Part shown: positions 17,391 through 25,800 of the stretch, one piece after another | Layout of the letters: the number at the start of each line of letters is the position of its first letter | Position numbering within the stretch: the first letter of the stretch is position 1 | The notes under the pieces: model-generated | Told to the model about the DNA's origin: nothing | Databases searched by the model: none | What the model saw: the letters and a program-made list of their open reading frames with translations, nothing else | Program-made: the position numbers and the translations under genes | DNA from: Streptomyces actuosus | GTDB taxonomy: Bacteria > Actinomycetota > Actinomycetes > Streptomycetales > Streptomycetaceae | NCBI RefSeq assembly: GCF_016921115.1 | Contig: NZ_JAFFZS010000002.1 | Location: 124,001 to 188,000 of the forward strand | Reading direction: 5' to 3' | DNA: 64,000 bases

Positions 17391-17434
17391 CTGCGCACTC
17401 GGCAGGATTCGAACCTGCAACCTTCTGACCGTAG
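17391..17434. repeat. partial tRNA-Arg copy (distal att-like site)
   Basis: 38 bp at 17391-17428 are identical to 20656-20693, and the match runs on for six more bases after one missing T. It covers the acceptor 3' strand, T-arm, variable loop and part of the anticodon arm of tRNA-Arg, with no 5' half. It is the distal attachment-site copy left by integration at the 3' end of the tRNA gene. Confidence 0.8.
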
Positions 17435-17884
17435 CTCTGAAGAGATCGGTCATTGCAGGTCATACAGGCTGCGGAGAGAGTCCTGATGGCCTATGCCGGG
17501 TGGTGGCGGTCGCTCAGGTTGCTGCACTTCGTTGCTGTACAGCAGGATCCGAACCGGGGGACGACGGTATGGAGCGCGAGCGAGTCGAACGGCTACTGGG
17601 TGGTGGCAACGGCACGTCGTTGGCTGCTCTGTCTGCTCTCCGCGCTGGCTCCTCCTACGTTGTCTGGGACGGAACCACGTGAGCCGAATCGCTCGCGACG
17701 GTCTACGGGCGCCGACTCCGGCACACCCTTCGGAGAGGCATCGAGACCTCCGGCCTCGCACGGGCCGTGCCGTGAACGGTGCTGAACAAGACGGAAACTG
17801 AGAAGGAAGACGGGACGAGCTGTCCGCCCAGTTCAGGATCCAGGACGGTACTTCTCTGGGGACATTCACTTCCCTGAGCGCGTC
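17435..17884. other. element interior without a supported gene
   Basis: About 450 bp of lower GC than the flanks. A short frame at 17572-17682 (MERERVERLLGG..., 37 residues) is preceded by GGGGGACG but matches nothing I know. TTGCTG direct repeats lie at 17519-17540. I see no other structure. Confidence 0.35.
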
Positions 17885-18451
17885 TCAGACGGAGGGATCG
17901 AGACTGGACGGGGGCATGTACCGTCCCGTGCTTGGGTGTAAGTGGCCGATGACCAATGTCATGGTCGCGGCGCCTGCCGCGAGCATCCCTGTGATGGCGT
18001 GCATGGCGCGCTGGTCGTGCTTGCGCAACGTGTCGTACTCGCTCTTCGACACCTCAACCTGCTCATGGGTGGGGCTGTCGAGATCGACGGCGTAGTAGCG
18101 ACCGACTTCGGTCTTCCCAGCCTGACGTGAGGTGTCCGCGATCACGCTGCTGGCGGTCAGGCCTATGCCTGATGCGAAGATGCAGACCAGCGCGAGGCGC
18201 AGGGGCCGGGGGAGACTCTGCAGGGCTGGCCAGTGTGCTGCGCGGGAAAGCTTCCTGCCGCCGGCTTCCATGGCCATTCCGCGGCCGATGGTGACGATGA
18301 ACAGCGGGAAGAGAAGCGCGAACTCGATCGCCAGCAACGGCCCACCGCTGTAGGGCAGTGGCGGGCCGGGCAGGAGTGTGAGAGCCGATACCAGCAGCGA
18401 GAACCCACTCAGCGTGAGTGCCGCTGCGTGGATCTTGAAGCTGGTCTTCAT
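17885..18451 (-). CDS. hypothetical four-helix membrane protein
   Basis: A 188-residue protein with about four membrane segments (ALTLSGFSLLVSALTLLPG; LLAIEFALLFPLFIVTIG; LALVCIFASGIGLTAS; ITGMLAAGAATMTLVIG) and a polar region between the third and fourth. The start at ATG 18451 is supported by AGGTGAG just upstream; a TTG further out is unlikely. It lies inside the integrative-element remnant and may be cargo. No family recognised. Confidence 0.6.
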   Translation of the reverse strand: MKTSFKIHAAALTLSGFSLLVSALTLLPGPPLPYSGGPLLAIEFALLFPLFIVTIGRGMAMEAGGRKLSRAAHWPALQSLPRPLRLALVCIFASGIGLTASSVIADTSRQAGKTEVGRYYAVDLDSPTHEQVEVSKSEYDTLRKHDQRAMHAITGMLAAGAATMTLVIGHLHPSTGRYMPPSSLDPSV

Positions 18452-18754
18452 GATTCTCACCTGCCCTCTGATCAACGCTCACAACCGCGTGTGGATGGCG
18501 TTGAACTGGAGCTCCCAGCTTGGGAAGCTGGGGGGCATTTGGGGGTAGCTCGGGCGCTGACCTGGGCGAACGTTCGGGCTACGGCCTCGCCGGGCTCGGC
18601 TGCTTTCACCGTGGTTCCCCGCTGTTCCCCGCTCGATCTGGTGCGGTTGTTGTGCGGTCTGACAGGCACCTCCTCGCAGGCAGGCGCTGCTGAGCACGGA
18701 GCGGTGGATGCCGTTCCCCTTGAGGTGCCAGTTGATTGATGGGGCGTCGGCCGA
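18452..18754. other. intergenic stretch inside the element
   Basis: Holds a CCCAGCTT/AAGCTGGG hairpin (18514-18521 with 18525-18532). No recognisable gene; open frames here look like chance. Confidence 0.4.
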
Positions 18755-19249
18755 TCAGTTGCCCTGCGTAGGCTCCGGCACACTGGCTCGGGGCTCCAGA
18801 ACCACCACTGCAGTATCGGACGGTCGGCGTGCCGCGTAGGCGTCCAGGTTCTTGTCGATCTCGCGCCACCGGGCCCACAGCCGCGACCGCTCGTCACCCG
18901 TTGCGGCATGACCGTGAACCAGCCGCTGTCCTTCGACCAGATCGACGGTCACGTCCGGGTGCGCCTGCAAGTTGAGCCACCAGGCGGGCTCGCCCGCACC
19001 CCACCCATTCATCGCGAGCGAGACCAGGTTGGGACCGTCCTCGAAATACCCGATGATGACGCTACGCTGGCGGCCTGTGCGACGGCCGGTGGTGGTCAGC
19101 CGCAGGGTGCCCCAGCCGTTGGCACGTGGCCGCCACAGGCCGAGGCGGCCTCCGAAGACCCGGTACAGGCCCCGGTGCGCGTACCAGGCCAGACGGATGA
19201 ACCAGCGCGGCGGCAGCCACGGTGTCCTGGCCCGTTGCTCGACCGACAT
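18755..19249 (-). CDS. deazaflavin (F420)-dependent nitroreductase family protein
   Basis: A 164-residue protein of the Ddn-like/PPOX group. The typical features are a Trp/Arg-rich amphipathic N-terminus, LRLTTTGRRTGRQRSVIIGYFEDG (the cofactor-contact strand with the TxGRxTG motif), NGWGAGEPAWWLNLQAHPDVTVDL and a C-terminal LWARWREIDKNLDAYAARR helix. Such enzymes use reduced F420 to reduce quinones or nitro compounds. The ATG at 19249 has a good ribosome site (GGGAGG). It appears intact although it lies inside the decayed integrative element, so it may be retained cargo. Confidence 0.85.
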   Translation of the reverse strand: MSVEQRARTPWLPPRWFIRLAWYAHRGLYRVFGGRLGLWRPRANGWGTLRLTTTGRRTGRQRSVIIGYFEDGPNLVSLAMNGWGAGEPAWWLNLQAHPDVTVDLVEGQRLVHGHAATGDERSRLWARWREIDKNLDAYAARRPSDTAVVVLEPRASVPEPTQGN

Positions 19250-19566
19250 GGCGACCTCCCACATGCCCGACCGGCTCCGGTTACGGGCACGACGTTAACC
19301 GCGGTCGTCAACGGCCGGTAGAGCCGAACGGCCCGTCGGCACAGCCGGATGACACCACCGGCCATGCGAGGGAAGGTGCACGCTTTCCAACTGTGGTGGT
19401 GGGGTGTTGGGCTGCGTGCGGGGGCGTTCACCTGCGTTCATGGATGGCTCACCACCAGGGTGGTAGCGACTCACGGTCTCGTGTCGGCGACGGGTGAATC
19501 GTGGTTCTGGATCACTTTCAGTGCCGGGGCCACGGAGGGTCACCACAAGCGCAATCATGAACGGCC
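19250..19566. other. gap holding the probable ISL3 outer end
   Basis: Around 19500-19545 (TTCTGGATCACTTTCAGTGC) the sequence looks like the terminal region of an ISL3-type element just outside the transposase 3' end. The remainder has no supported gene. Confidence 0.4.
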
Positions 19567-19830
19567 TCACGCCGCGAGGAGGACCCGCTTGCGGAGCAGG
19601 TCGAAGTTGGCCCGGCCGAACATCTGCCTCTTCAGCATCTTGATCTTGTTGTTGTGGCCCTCGACGGCGCCGGAGCTGAGGCTGAGCCCGGCGACGATCG
19701 CGTCGCGGTCCTGGCCGAGGCCGTTGACGAAGCCGTGCAGGGCGGGCAGGTCGTCGGCCTGGACGCGCTCGATCCACTGGTCGAGGTCCTCACCTTGTCG
19801 GTTGTTCATCAGCTCGGCGAAAGCCCGCGA
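19567..19830 (-). pseudogene. ISL3-family transposase, C-terminal fragment
   Basis: About 88 residues of the DDE domain end of an ISL3 transposase: RAFAELMNNRQGEDLDQWI, DDLPALHGFVNGLGQDRDAIVAG, and the diagnostic SSGAVEGHNNKIKMLKRQ with MFGRANFDLLRKRVLL. Only the last third of the gene is present. The homology stops near 19830, exactly where integrase homology starts on the other strand, so one rearrangement truncated both genes. Confidence 0.8.
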
Positions 19831-20512
19831 AGACGAGTTGCCCCGCAACGTGGCCCGGAACGTGGAGCTGAGCATGGGGACCAAGCGCGAGATCGAACCG
19901 CTCACCGCCAAGGAGGGGCGTCAGCTCCTGGCGGCGGCCCGGGACAACCGGCTGTGGGCCGCGTACGAACTGGCGGTGCGTATCGGCCTGCGACGCGGTG
20001 AGTTGCTGGGGCTGCGCTGGTCGGATGTGAGCCTTCACGAAAGTGTGATCACCGTTCGGCAGGCCCTACAGCGGGTCGGCGGTGAGCTGCTGATCGTGGC
20101 GCCGAAGACTCAGCGCTCAGCTCGTCGTGTGGCTCTGCCGTCCGAGTGCGTCACGGCGCTCCGTGCCCAGCGGGCGCAGCAGATCGCCGACCGGAAGGGC
20201 GCCGGGGACAACTGGAAGGGCACGGGTCAGGGCCTCGCCTTCACCACCAAGAACGGGACCCCCATCGAGCCGCGCAACCAGAACCGCTCCTTCGAGGTGC
20301 TGTGTGTCCGCGCCGGCGTCCGCAAGGTCCGCTTTCATGACCTGCGCCACACCTGCGCCTCGCTCCTCCACGAGCAGGGCGCCGACGCCCGCATGATCAT
20401 GGAAGTCCTCGGCCACAGCTCGATCCGCGTGACCATGGACATCTACACCTTCGTCCGGCTCGACTCCCAGCGCTCCGCCTTCGATCGTGTCGGCGGACGC
20501 GCTGAGAGGTGA
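19820..20512 (+). pseudogene. tyrosine recombinase (integrase), N-terminally truncated
   Basis: The catalytic domain is readable: LGLRRGELLGLRW (Arg I), HDLRHTCASLL (HxxR), LGHSSIRVTMDIYTF (His/Tyr). The protein begins within RNVARNVELS; the arm-binding and core-binding domains are missing. The missing part is replaced by the ISL3 fragment. An internal ATG at 19874 could still give a 212-residue catalytic fragment. It sits 147 bp from tRNA-Arg, the normal place for the integrase of an element inserted at that tRNA. Confidence 0.8.
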
Positions 20513-20616
20513 CGGCAACGGTCCGGACGACGATGACGGCGCGGCCGGTGTCCCGGTAGCCGTCTGATCGGCCTCCGAATCCGGTTGCCGTCAAACACTG
20601 CCGTCAAGGCATAAAG

Positions 20617-20650
20617 CAGAGGCCCTGCGGATCACTCCACAGGGCCTCTG
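20617..20650 (-). terminator. tRNA-Arg terminator hairpin
   Basis: An 11-bp stem (20617-20627 CAGAGGCCCTG with 20640-20650) lies just downstream of the tRNA-Arg 3' end on the minus strand. A related hairpin lies beside the partial tRNA copy at 17391. Confidence 0.7.
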
Positions 20651-20658
20651 ACATGCTG

Positions 20659-20731
20659 CGCACTCGGCAGGATTCGAACCTGCAACCTTCTGATCCGTAG
20701 TCAGATGCTCTATCCGTTAAGCTACGAGTGC
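20659..20731 (-). tRNA. tRNA-Arg (anticodon ACG)
   Basis: 73 nt. The acceptor stem is GCACTCG (5') with CGAGTGC (3') and discriminator G. The anticodon loop CTACGGA gives ACG, read as ICG for CGN Arg codons. The T-arm is GCAGG-TTCGAAT-CCTGC. No CCA is encoded. Its 3' half is duplicated at 17391-17434. Confidence 0.95.
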
Positions 20732-21349
20732 CTGTCTTCTCTTTTTGCCTTCGCTTTCGGTCCTTTTGGCCCGCTCGCGGCGACAGGAAGAACATTACAT
20801 GACTGCCGCCGACATGTGAAATCCGATTCCACCAGCCCACCTGACCTGCGAAAACGTCCATTCCGGGGCGTCGAGCGGCACCGGTCGGGAGCCGGGGTTC
20901 GCGCGGGGTGTGCGGAGGTGGAGGTCGTCGCCGTCGCGGGTGGGCCTCGTCGGCGCAAGGGGGTGGCGGTGACGGTTCCGTCTCCGCCCTCGGGGCGGGG
21001 TCGGCGGGCGAGCGGGTCAGCGCGATCGATGCCGCTGGTGCCGCGACTCCGTTACACCTTCGAGGTGTTCGGCGTGCCGGACGCGACCGTCCGTCGTGGC
21101 GGCGAGGCACTCGGCCGACCGGTCGCGCAGGCCGAGCCGTGGGCGCGCGCCAGGGTGAGGCGGTGCTCGGTGATCCACCGACCCGGCGACGGGCGCGCCG
21201 GACAGGGTCCGGGGCGGTGGTCCGGGTCCGGCGCTGCGTCCGGGGCCGGATCGGGGAAGGCGAAGGGTGCCGCCGCGTCCAGCGGAGGAAGGCCTGTCAG
21301 TGCCGCCCTCTGCGGTGGAAGGGGGCAGCGGGCAGAGGTCCGGAAAAGG
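20732..21349. other. tRNA-tRNA spacer without a supported gene
   Basis: About 620 bp between tRNA-Arg and the terminator of tRNA-Ser. Several open frames exist on both strands, but none has a believable start, ribosome site or family resemblance. Confidence 0.4.
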
Positions 21350-21387
21350 CTCAGGGAGTCCAGCCGATGTCGGGTGGACTCCCTGAG
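21350..21387 (-). terminator. tRNA-Ser(GCU) terminator hairpin
   Basis: A 13-bp perfect stem (21350-21362 with 21375-21387; arm CTCAGGGAGTCCA) with a 12-base loop, 8 bp past the tRNA 3' end. Confidence 0.8.
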
Positions 21388-21395
21388 TCTTGCGG

Positions 21396-21486
21396 CGGAG
21401 GCGGAGGGATTTGAACCCTCGATGGGCTTTAAGGCCCAAACCGCATTAGCAGTGCGGCGCCATAGACCGGACTAGGCGACGCCTCC
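21396..21486 (-). tRNA. tRNA-Ser (anticodon GCU)
   Basis: 91 nt type II tRNA. The acceptor is GGAGGCG with CGCCTCC and discriminator G. The anticodon loop CTGCTAA gives GCU for AGC/AGU codons. A long variable arm (GGGCCTTAAAGCCC) is present, and the T-arm is GAGGG-TTCAAAT-CCCTC. Confidence 0.95.
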
Positions 21487-21658
21487 AGCACAACCGCCCG
21501 CGTGAGCGCGAGTGGCGCGTGCAGATGATGACACAGTCGAGCGTCGTGTCACCAATCGGCTCCCACGGTACTAGGCAGGCGGGGCCCAGGGCAAAGCCCT
21601 TGCCCCTGGTGGGCGGCGCGTGCCGCAACGTCGCGCGGCGGGGAGCGTTGGGCAGGGC

Positions 21659-22402
21659 ATGTCTCCGTTCTCCGCACCGGTGCGCCGGCTGCTCGTCGGC
21701 ACTGCCGCCTCGCTGCTCACTGCCGCCACTGTGGTCACCCTGCCCTCGCCCGCCGCTTCCGCAGCGTCCGCCACTCCCGCCGTGTCTGCCGTGTCTGCCG
21801 TGTCCGTCACGACAGCCGCTTCCGCCGCTTCCGCCGCTTCCGCCGTCCCGCCGCGACCCGTCCGGGCCAGGGCCGGCGCAGGCGCAGGGGCCGGACGGGA
21901 ATCCGCCGATCACCTCGTCGTCCAGGTCCGGCAAGCCGGCGTCGGCAGGGACGGGACGTACGAGTTGTCCTGCCACCCGGGCGGCGGCAGTCACCCGGAC
22001 GTGGACGGCGCGTGCCGCACGGTCGAGCGGAACACGCGGTGGGGGACGGAGACCTTCGCTCCGGTGCCGGAGGGAACCGTCTGCACGATGCAGTACGGCG
22101 GGCCGGCCACCGCTCATGTGACCGGGATCTGGGCCGGCCGGCCGGTCGACGCCGTCTTCGGGCGGGGCAACGGGTGCGAGATCGGGCGGTGGGACCGGTT
22201 CGTGCCGCTGCTGCCGGACATGACCGCGCCCGGTGCCGCTTCCCCGAGCGGCGCGCTCCCGCTGCCCGGTGCCGTTCCCGCGGGCGATGCGGGCGCCGGG
22301 CCCGATGGCGTTGCCCCGAGCCGTGGGGGCGGGCTGTCCGGTGCCGTTTCCCCGGGCGGCATCGGCCCTCTGCGAGGCCCCCTGTCCGGCGCCGCGTCGT
22401 AG
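21659..22402 (+). CDS. SSI-family serine protease inhibitor with extended C-terminus
   Basis: The protein has 247 residues. A signal peptide (Arg-rich start, then LLVGTAASLLTAATVVTL, cut after an Ala-x-Ala near residue 36) and an Ala/Ser/Val-rich linker lead to a Streptomyces subtilisin inhibitor domain of about 110 residues (HLVVQVRQAG... to DRFVPLLP). The four conserved Cys are present. The reactive loop reads CTMQY, equivalent to CPMVY of SSI, so the P1 residue should be Met, which suits subtilisin-like proteases. Unlike classical SSI, about 65 further Gly/Ala/Pro/Ser-rich residues follow the domain. The start at ATG 21659 is chosen for the signal peptide. Confidence 0.8.
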   Translation: MSPFSAPVRRLLVGTAASLLTAATVVTLPSPAASAASATPAVSAVSAVSVTTAASAASAASAVPPRPVRARAGAGAGAGRESADHLVVQVRQAGVGRDGTYELSCHPGGGSHPDVDGACRTVERNTRWGTETFAPVPEGTVCTMQYGGPATAHVTGIWAGRPVDAVFGRGNGCEIGRWDRFVPLLPDMTAPGAASPSGALPLPGAVPAGDAGAGPDGVAPSRGGGLSGAVSPGGIGPLRGPLSGAAS

Positions 22403-22824
22403 GGCCGTGGGACGAGGGGGCAGAACGTCGTGGGGCGTGGGCGTGGGACGGCAGCGCCGCCCGGGCCCGGGCGGGCGCCGGGGTCCGGGCACGCGCGTCG
22501 GGGCGTCGGCCGGCAGGAGCCAGGTGCGTGCACCGAGGCGCGGACCGGGCGGGGCCGCGGCAGGGACCGCGGCGTGGGTCAAGGCGCGGGCCACGGCGCG
22601 GGCCACGGCAGGGGTCATGGCGCGGGCCACGGCAGGGATCGGTCACGGATCGGTGTCGTAGATCCGGTCACACGTTCTACGTCACTTCGTCGTGCGACGT
22701 CCTCCTCATCCCTCGTCGCGGGTGCAACCGCTGCCCGTAGACTCCCTCGCGTGACACGCCGCGGGCCGGTTGGCAAGATGGCCCGAGCGGTCGGCTAGGT
22801 GCGGTAACAGGGAGGAAGCGTCTC
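22403..22824. other. intergenic region with GCGCGGGCCACGGC repeats
   Basis: About 420 bp between the inhibitor and the PAS protein. GCGCGGGCCACGGC-type units repeat at about 22583-22634. No gene is supported. Confidence 0.5.
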
Positions 22825-25800
22825 GTGAGCAGCAGGCCACCCCGAGGCGCTGCTCGCCTCGCAGCCATACTGGACGCGCTGCCCGACGCGTTGGTGCTGG
22901 TCAACGCGAACGGGACCGTGGTCAACGCCAACGCCATAGCGCTGGAGGCGTTCGAGGCGCCGGGCACCGCGCTCGTCGGGCGCGGGCTGCTGGATCTGCT
23001 GCCGCAGTTCGACTCCAAGTTGATCCCGGGGTCCATGCGGCGCCCCGACCACATCGACCCCCGCGCGCGGACCAAGCCGACCCGGATGATGGCCCGGCGG
23101 ACCGACGGGAGCGAGTTCCCCGTCGAGGTCACCAGCGCGAACCTGGAGAACGGCCAGCAGGCCTACGACGGCCATGGCTACACCGGCGACGAGTTGCTGA
23201 TGCTCGTCGTGCGCGACCTGGCCGGGACCGTCGACACCGAGGCCGAGCTGGCGCGGTCGCAGCGGCAGACGGAGATGATCCTGCGGGCCGCGTCCGAGGG
23301 GGTCGTCGGCACCGACACCGACGGGCGGGTGGTGCTGGTCAATCCGGCCGCCGCCCAGATACTGGGTTACCGCGCCGGCGAGCTGGGCGGCAAGGAGCTG
23401 CACACCCTCGTCCTGCACTCGCGGGCCGACGGTTCGCCCGCGACGTACGACGACTCGCCACTCGCCGACACCCTCCGTTCCGGGCGCAAGCACCGGGTGC
23501 GGGGGCAGGTCTTGTGGTCCAAGAGCGGCGACCAGGTGCCCGTCGACCTGACCACGGCGCCCGTGCGCGACGGCGACCAGCTCGTCGGCGCCGTCATGAC
23601 CTTCACCGACCGCCGGCCCTTCGACAAGCTCACCGCGGAGAAGGAGGCTGTCGAGAAGCGGCACGCCGAGGAACTGGAGCGGCTCTCCGAGGAGCACGCC
23701 TCCGATCTCACCGCGCTGCGCCAGAAGCACGTCGCCGAGCTGGAGGAGCTGCGCGAGCGGCACGAGGAGGAGCTGGCCGCCGGCGAGGAGCGGTACGCGG
23801 CGCTCGGGGAACGCGAGAAGGACCGGTACGAGGCGCTCACGGCACGCCACGAGCAGCTGCTGACCCTGCTGGGCGCCTCCCTGCGCGGGCCGCTGGACGA
23901 GCTGCGGAGAGAGCTGGCTGCGCTCGCCGCGGACGACGCCGGGCAGCTGTGGCCCGAGGCGAACCAGGTCCTCCACCATCTGTCCGCGGGCTACTCGCGG
24001 ATGACGACGCTCATCGACAACGTCCTCGACCACCAGCGGCTCGACGCAAAGGGCCAGGAGGTCTCCCGTACGAAGGTGATGATGGACGCCGTCGTCACCG
24101 CCGGTGTCGACGGGGCCGTCGAGCTGATCGGGCCGGGCCGGGTGCAGTTCGCCGTGCACGCGCCGCCCCTGGAGGCGGAGGTCGACCCGCAGCGTCTCGC
24201 CGTGGCCCTCGCACACCTGGTGGCGGATGTCGCCGGTGTCGACGCGACCGGCAACGCTCCCGTGTCCGCCGGCGGCTACATGGACAACACCGTCGTGGTG
24301 GCGGCGGCGCAGCGCGGCGAGGTCGTGCGCATCGAGGTGCGCGGGCCGTACCCCGGCGGGAATCCGGTGCACGAGCCGATCGTGCGCGGGATCGTGCGCG
24401 CCCACGGCGGCGTGCTCCAGACGCACGAGGTGCCGGGCATGAGCGGCAGCGCGTACGTGCTCGAAGTGCCGATCGGCGCCGGCGCGGGCACCGTTGCGGC
24501 CGCCCCGGTGCCGGCCCAGGCGGGCCCGGCGCAGATCGAGGCGGCGCCGATGCAGGCGGGCCGGATGCCCGCGGCGAGTGCCGCCCCCGTCCCCGGCCCG
24601 GCTCCGGCCGGCGCGGAGGCTCCGGCCGGCGCGGAGCAGGTTTCCGGAGGCGGTGGGCGCCGGCGGGCACGACGGTCCTCCGTGGACGCCTTCCTGGAGA
24701 GCGAGGTGGCGACCCCGCCCGCGGAGGCCGGCCGGGCGGAGAGCACTCCCCCGACCGGGCGGCGGCGCCGGCGGGCCGCGGCGGCGGCCGAGGAGCTGCC
24801 GGCCGAGGTCCCCGAGCCCTCCGCCTCCGGCGGTACGGGGCGTCGCCGCCGCGCGATCGCTCAGTCGGAGCCGCAGCCGGAGCCCCGGCCGGAATCGCCG
24901 GCGGCGCCGCAGCAGGCCGTCGTCGGGGGTGCGGGCGTCGAGGGTTCCGTCGTCACTGCGGACGAGCACGCCGCGGGCACCGCGGCCTCGGGCACCGGGC
25001 TGGGCGGCGCCGTGCCGCCGCAAGGGGTGCCCGCACCGGGCGACCAGCAGCAGGCGCTGCCCCCTGCCCTGCCCGCGCCGGGTGCCGACGGCGTGCCCGC
25101 CTCCGCGGAGCAGCAGCCGACGGGGCGCCGCCGGCGCGCCCTCGCCGCCGCGGCGGAACGTGCCGCGGCGCAGGAGGCCGGGCCGCGTACCGTGTTCGCC
25201 CTTCCGCCCGCCGACGCCGACCGGCAGACCGGCGAGGGCGGGCAGGAGTCCGCGGTGCCGGGCGGTCCCGTTCCGGTGCCGGGCGGCTCTCCCGCGCAGG
25301 CCGGCGCCGGCGTGCGGGCCGGCCAGGTGCCCGGCCCGGGTGCGCCCGCCGACGTGATGACCGACCACGGCCGCCATGACGCCGTACCGCATGACCAGAG
25401 CGGCGACCACACCCCGCCGCAGCCGCACCCCGCGAGCGCGCCGACCGGGCGCCGTCGCCGCGCCGTCGCACCACCGGCTGGGGAACAGGTCCCGGCGGCG
25501 CCGGGCGCGATGCCCGCGGCGCACGCGCCGGGCCCGGCCCCCGCGGCTCCGGGGGCGGCTCCCGCGCCGGGGGTTCCGGCGCAGAACGGCGCGGTTGCGG
25601 CCGTTCCCGCGCAGGCCGCTGCCGGGCAGGCCGTTCCCGCGCAGGTGGCTGCCGGACGGCCGGCCGTCGCCGGGCAGCCCGAGGTCGCCGGGGCGGCGGC
25701 GCAGGGGGCCGCGGGACAAACGGTCGTTCCCGCGCCGCCGCTTCCGCAGCAGGCCGATCCGGCCCAGCCGGTCCCGGCCCAGTCCGCCCCGGCGCAGACC

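Larger units (their letters stand above)
17391..20700. mobile_element. degenerate tRNA-Arg integrative element
   Basis: The segment is bounded by the partial tRNA copy (17391-17434) and the intact tRNA-Arg 3' half (20656-20700). A tyrosine integrase remnant lies next to the tRNA, as in actinomycete integrative and conjugative elements. Inside are a small membrane protein, a nitroreductase-like gene and an ISL3 fragment. No replication, transfer or excisionase gene is visible, so the element is decayed and immobile on its own. Confidence 0.7.

Noticed and set aside
17572..17682. 37-residue frame (MERERVERLLGG...) inside the integrative element
   Set aside because: It has a fair ribosome site but no family resemblance and lies in decayed DNA; too short to support.
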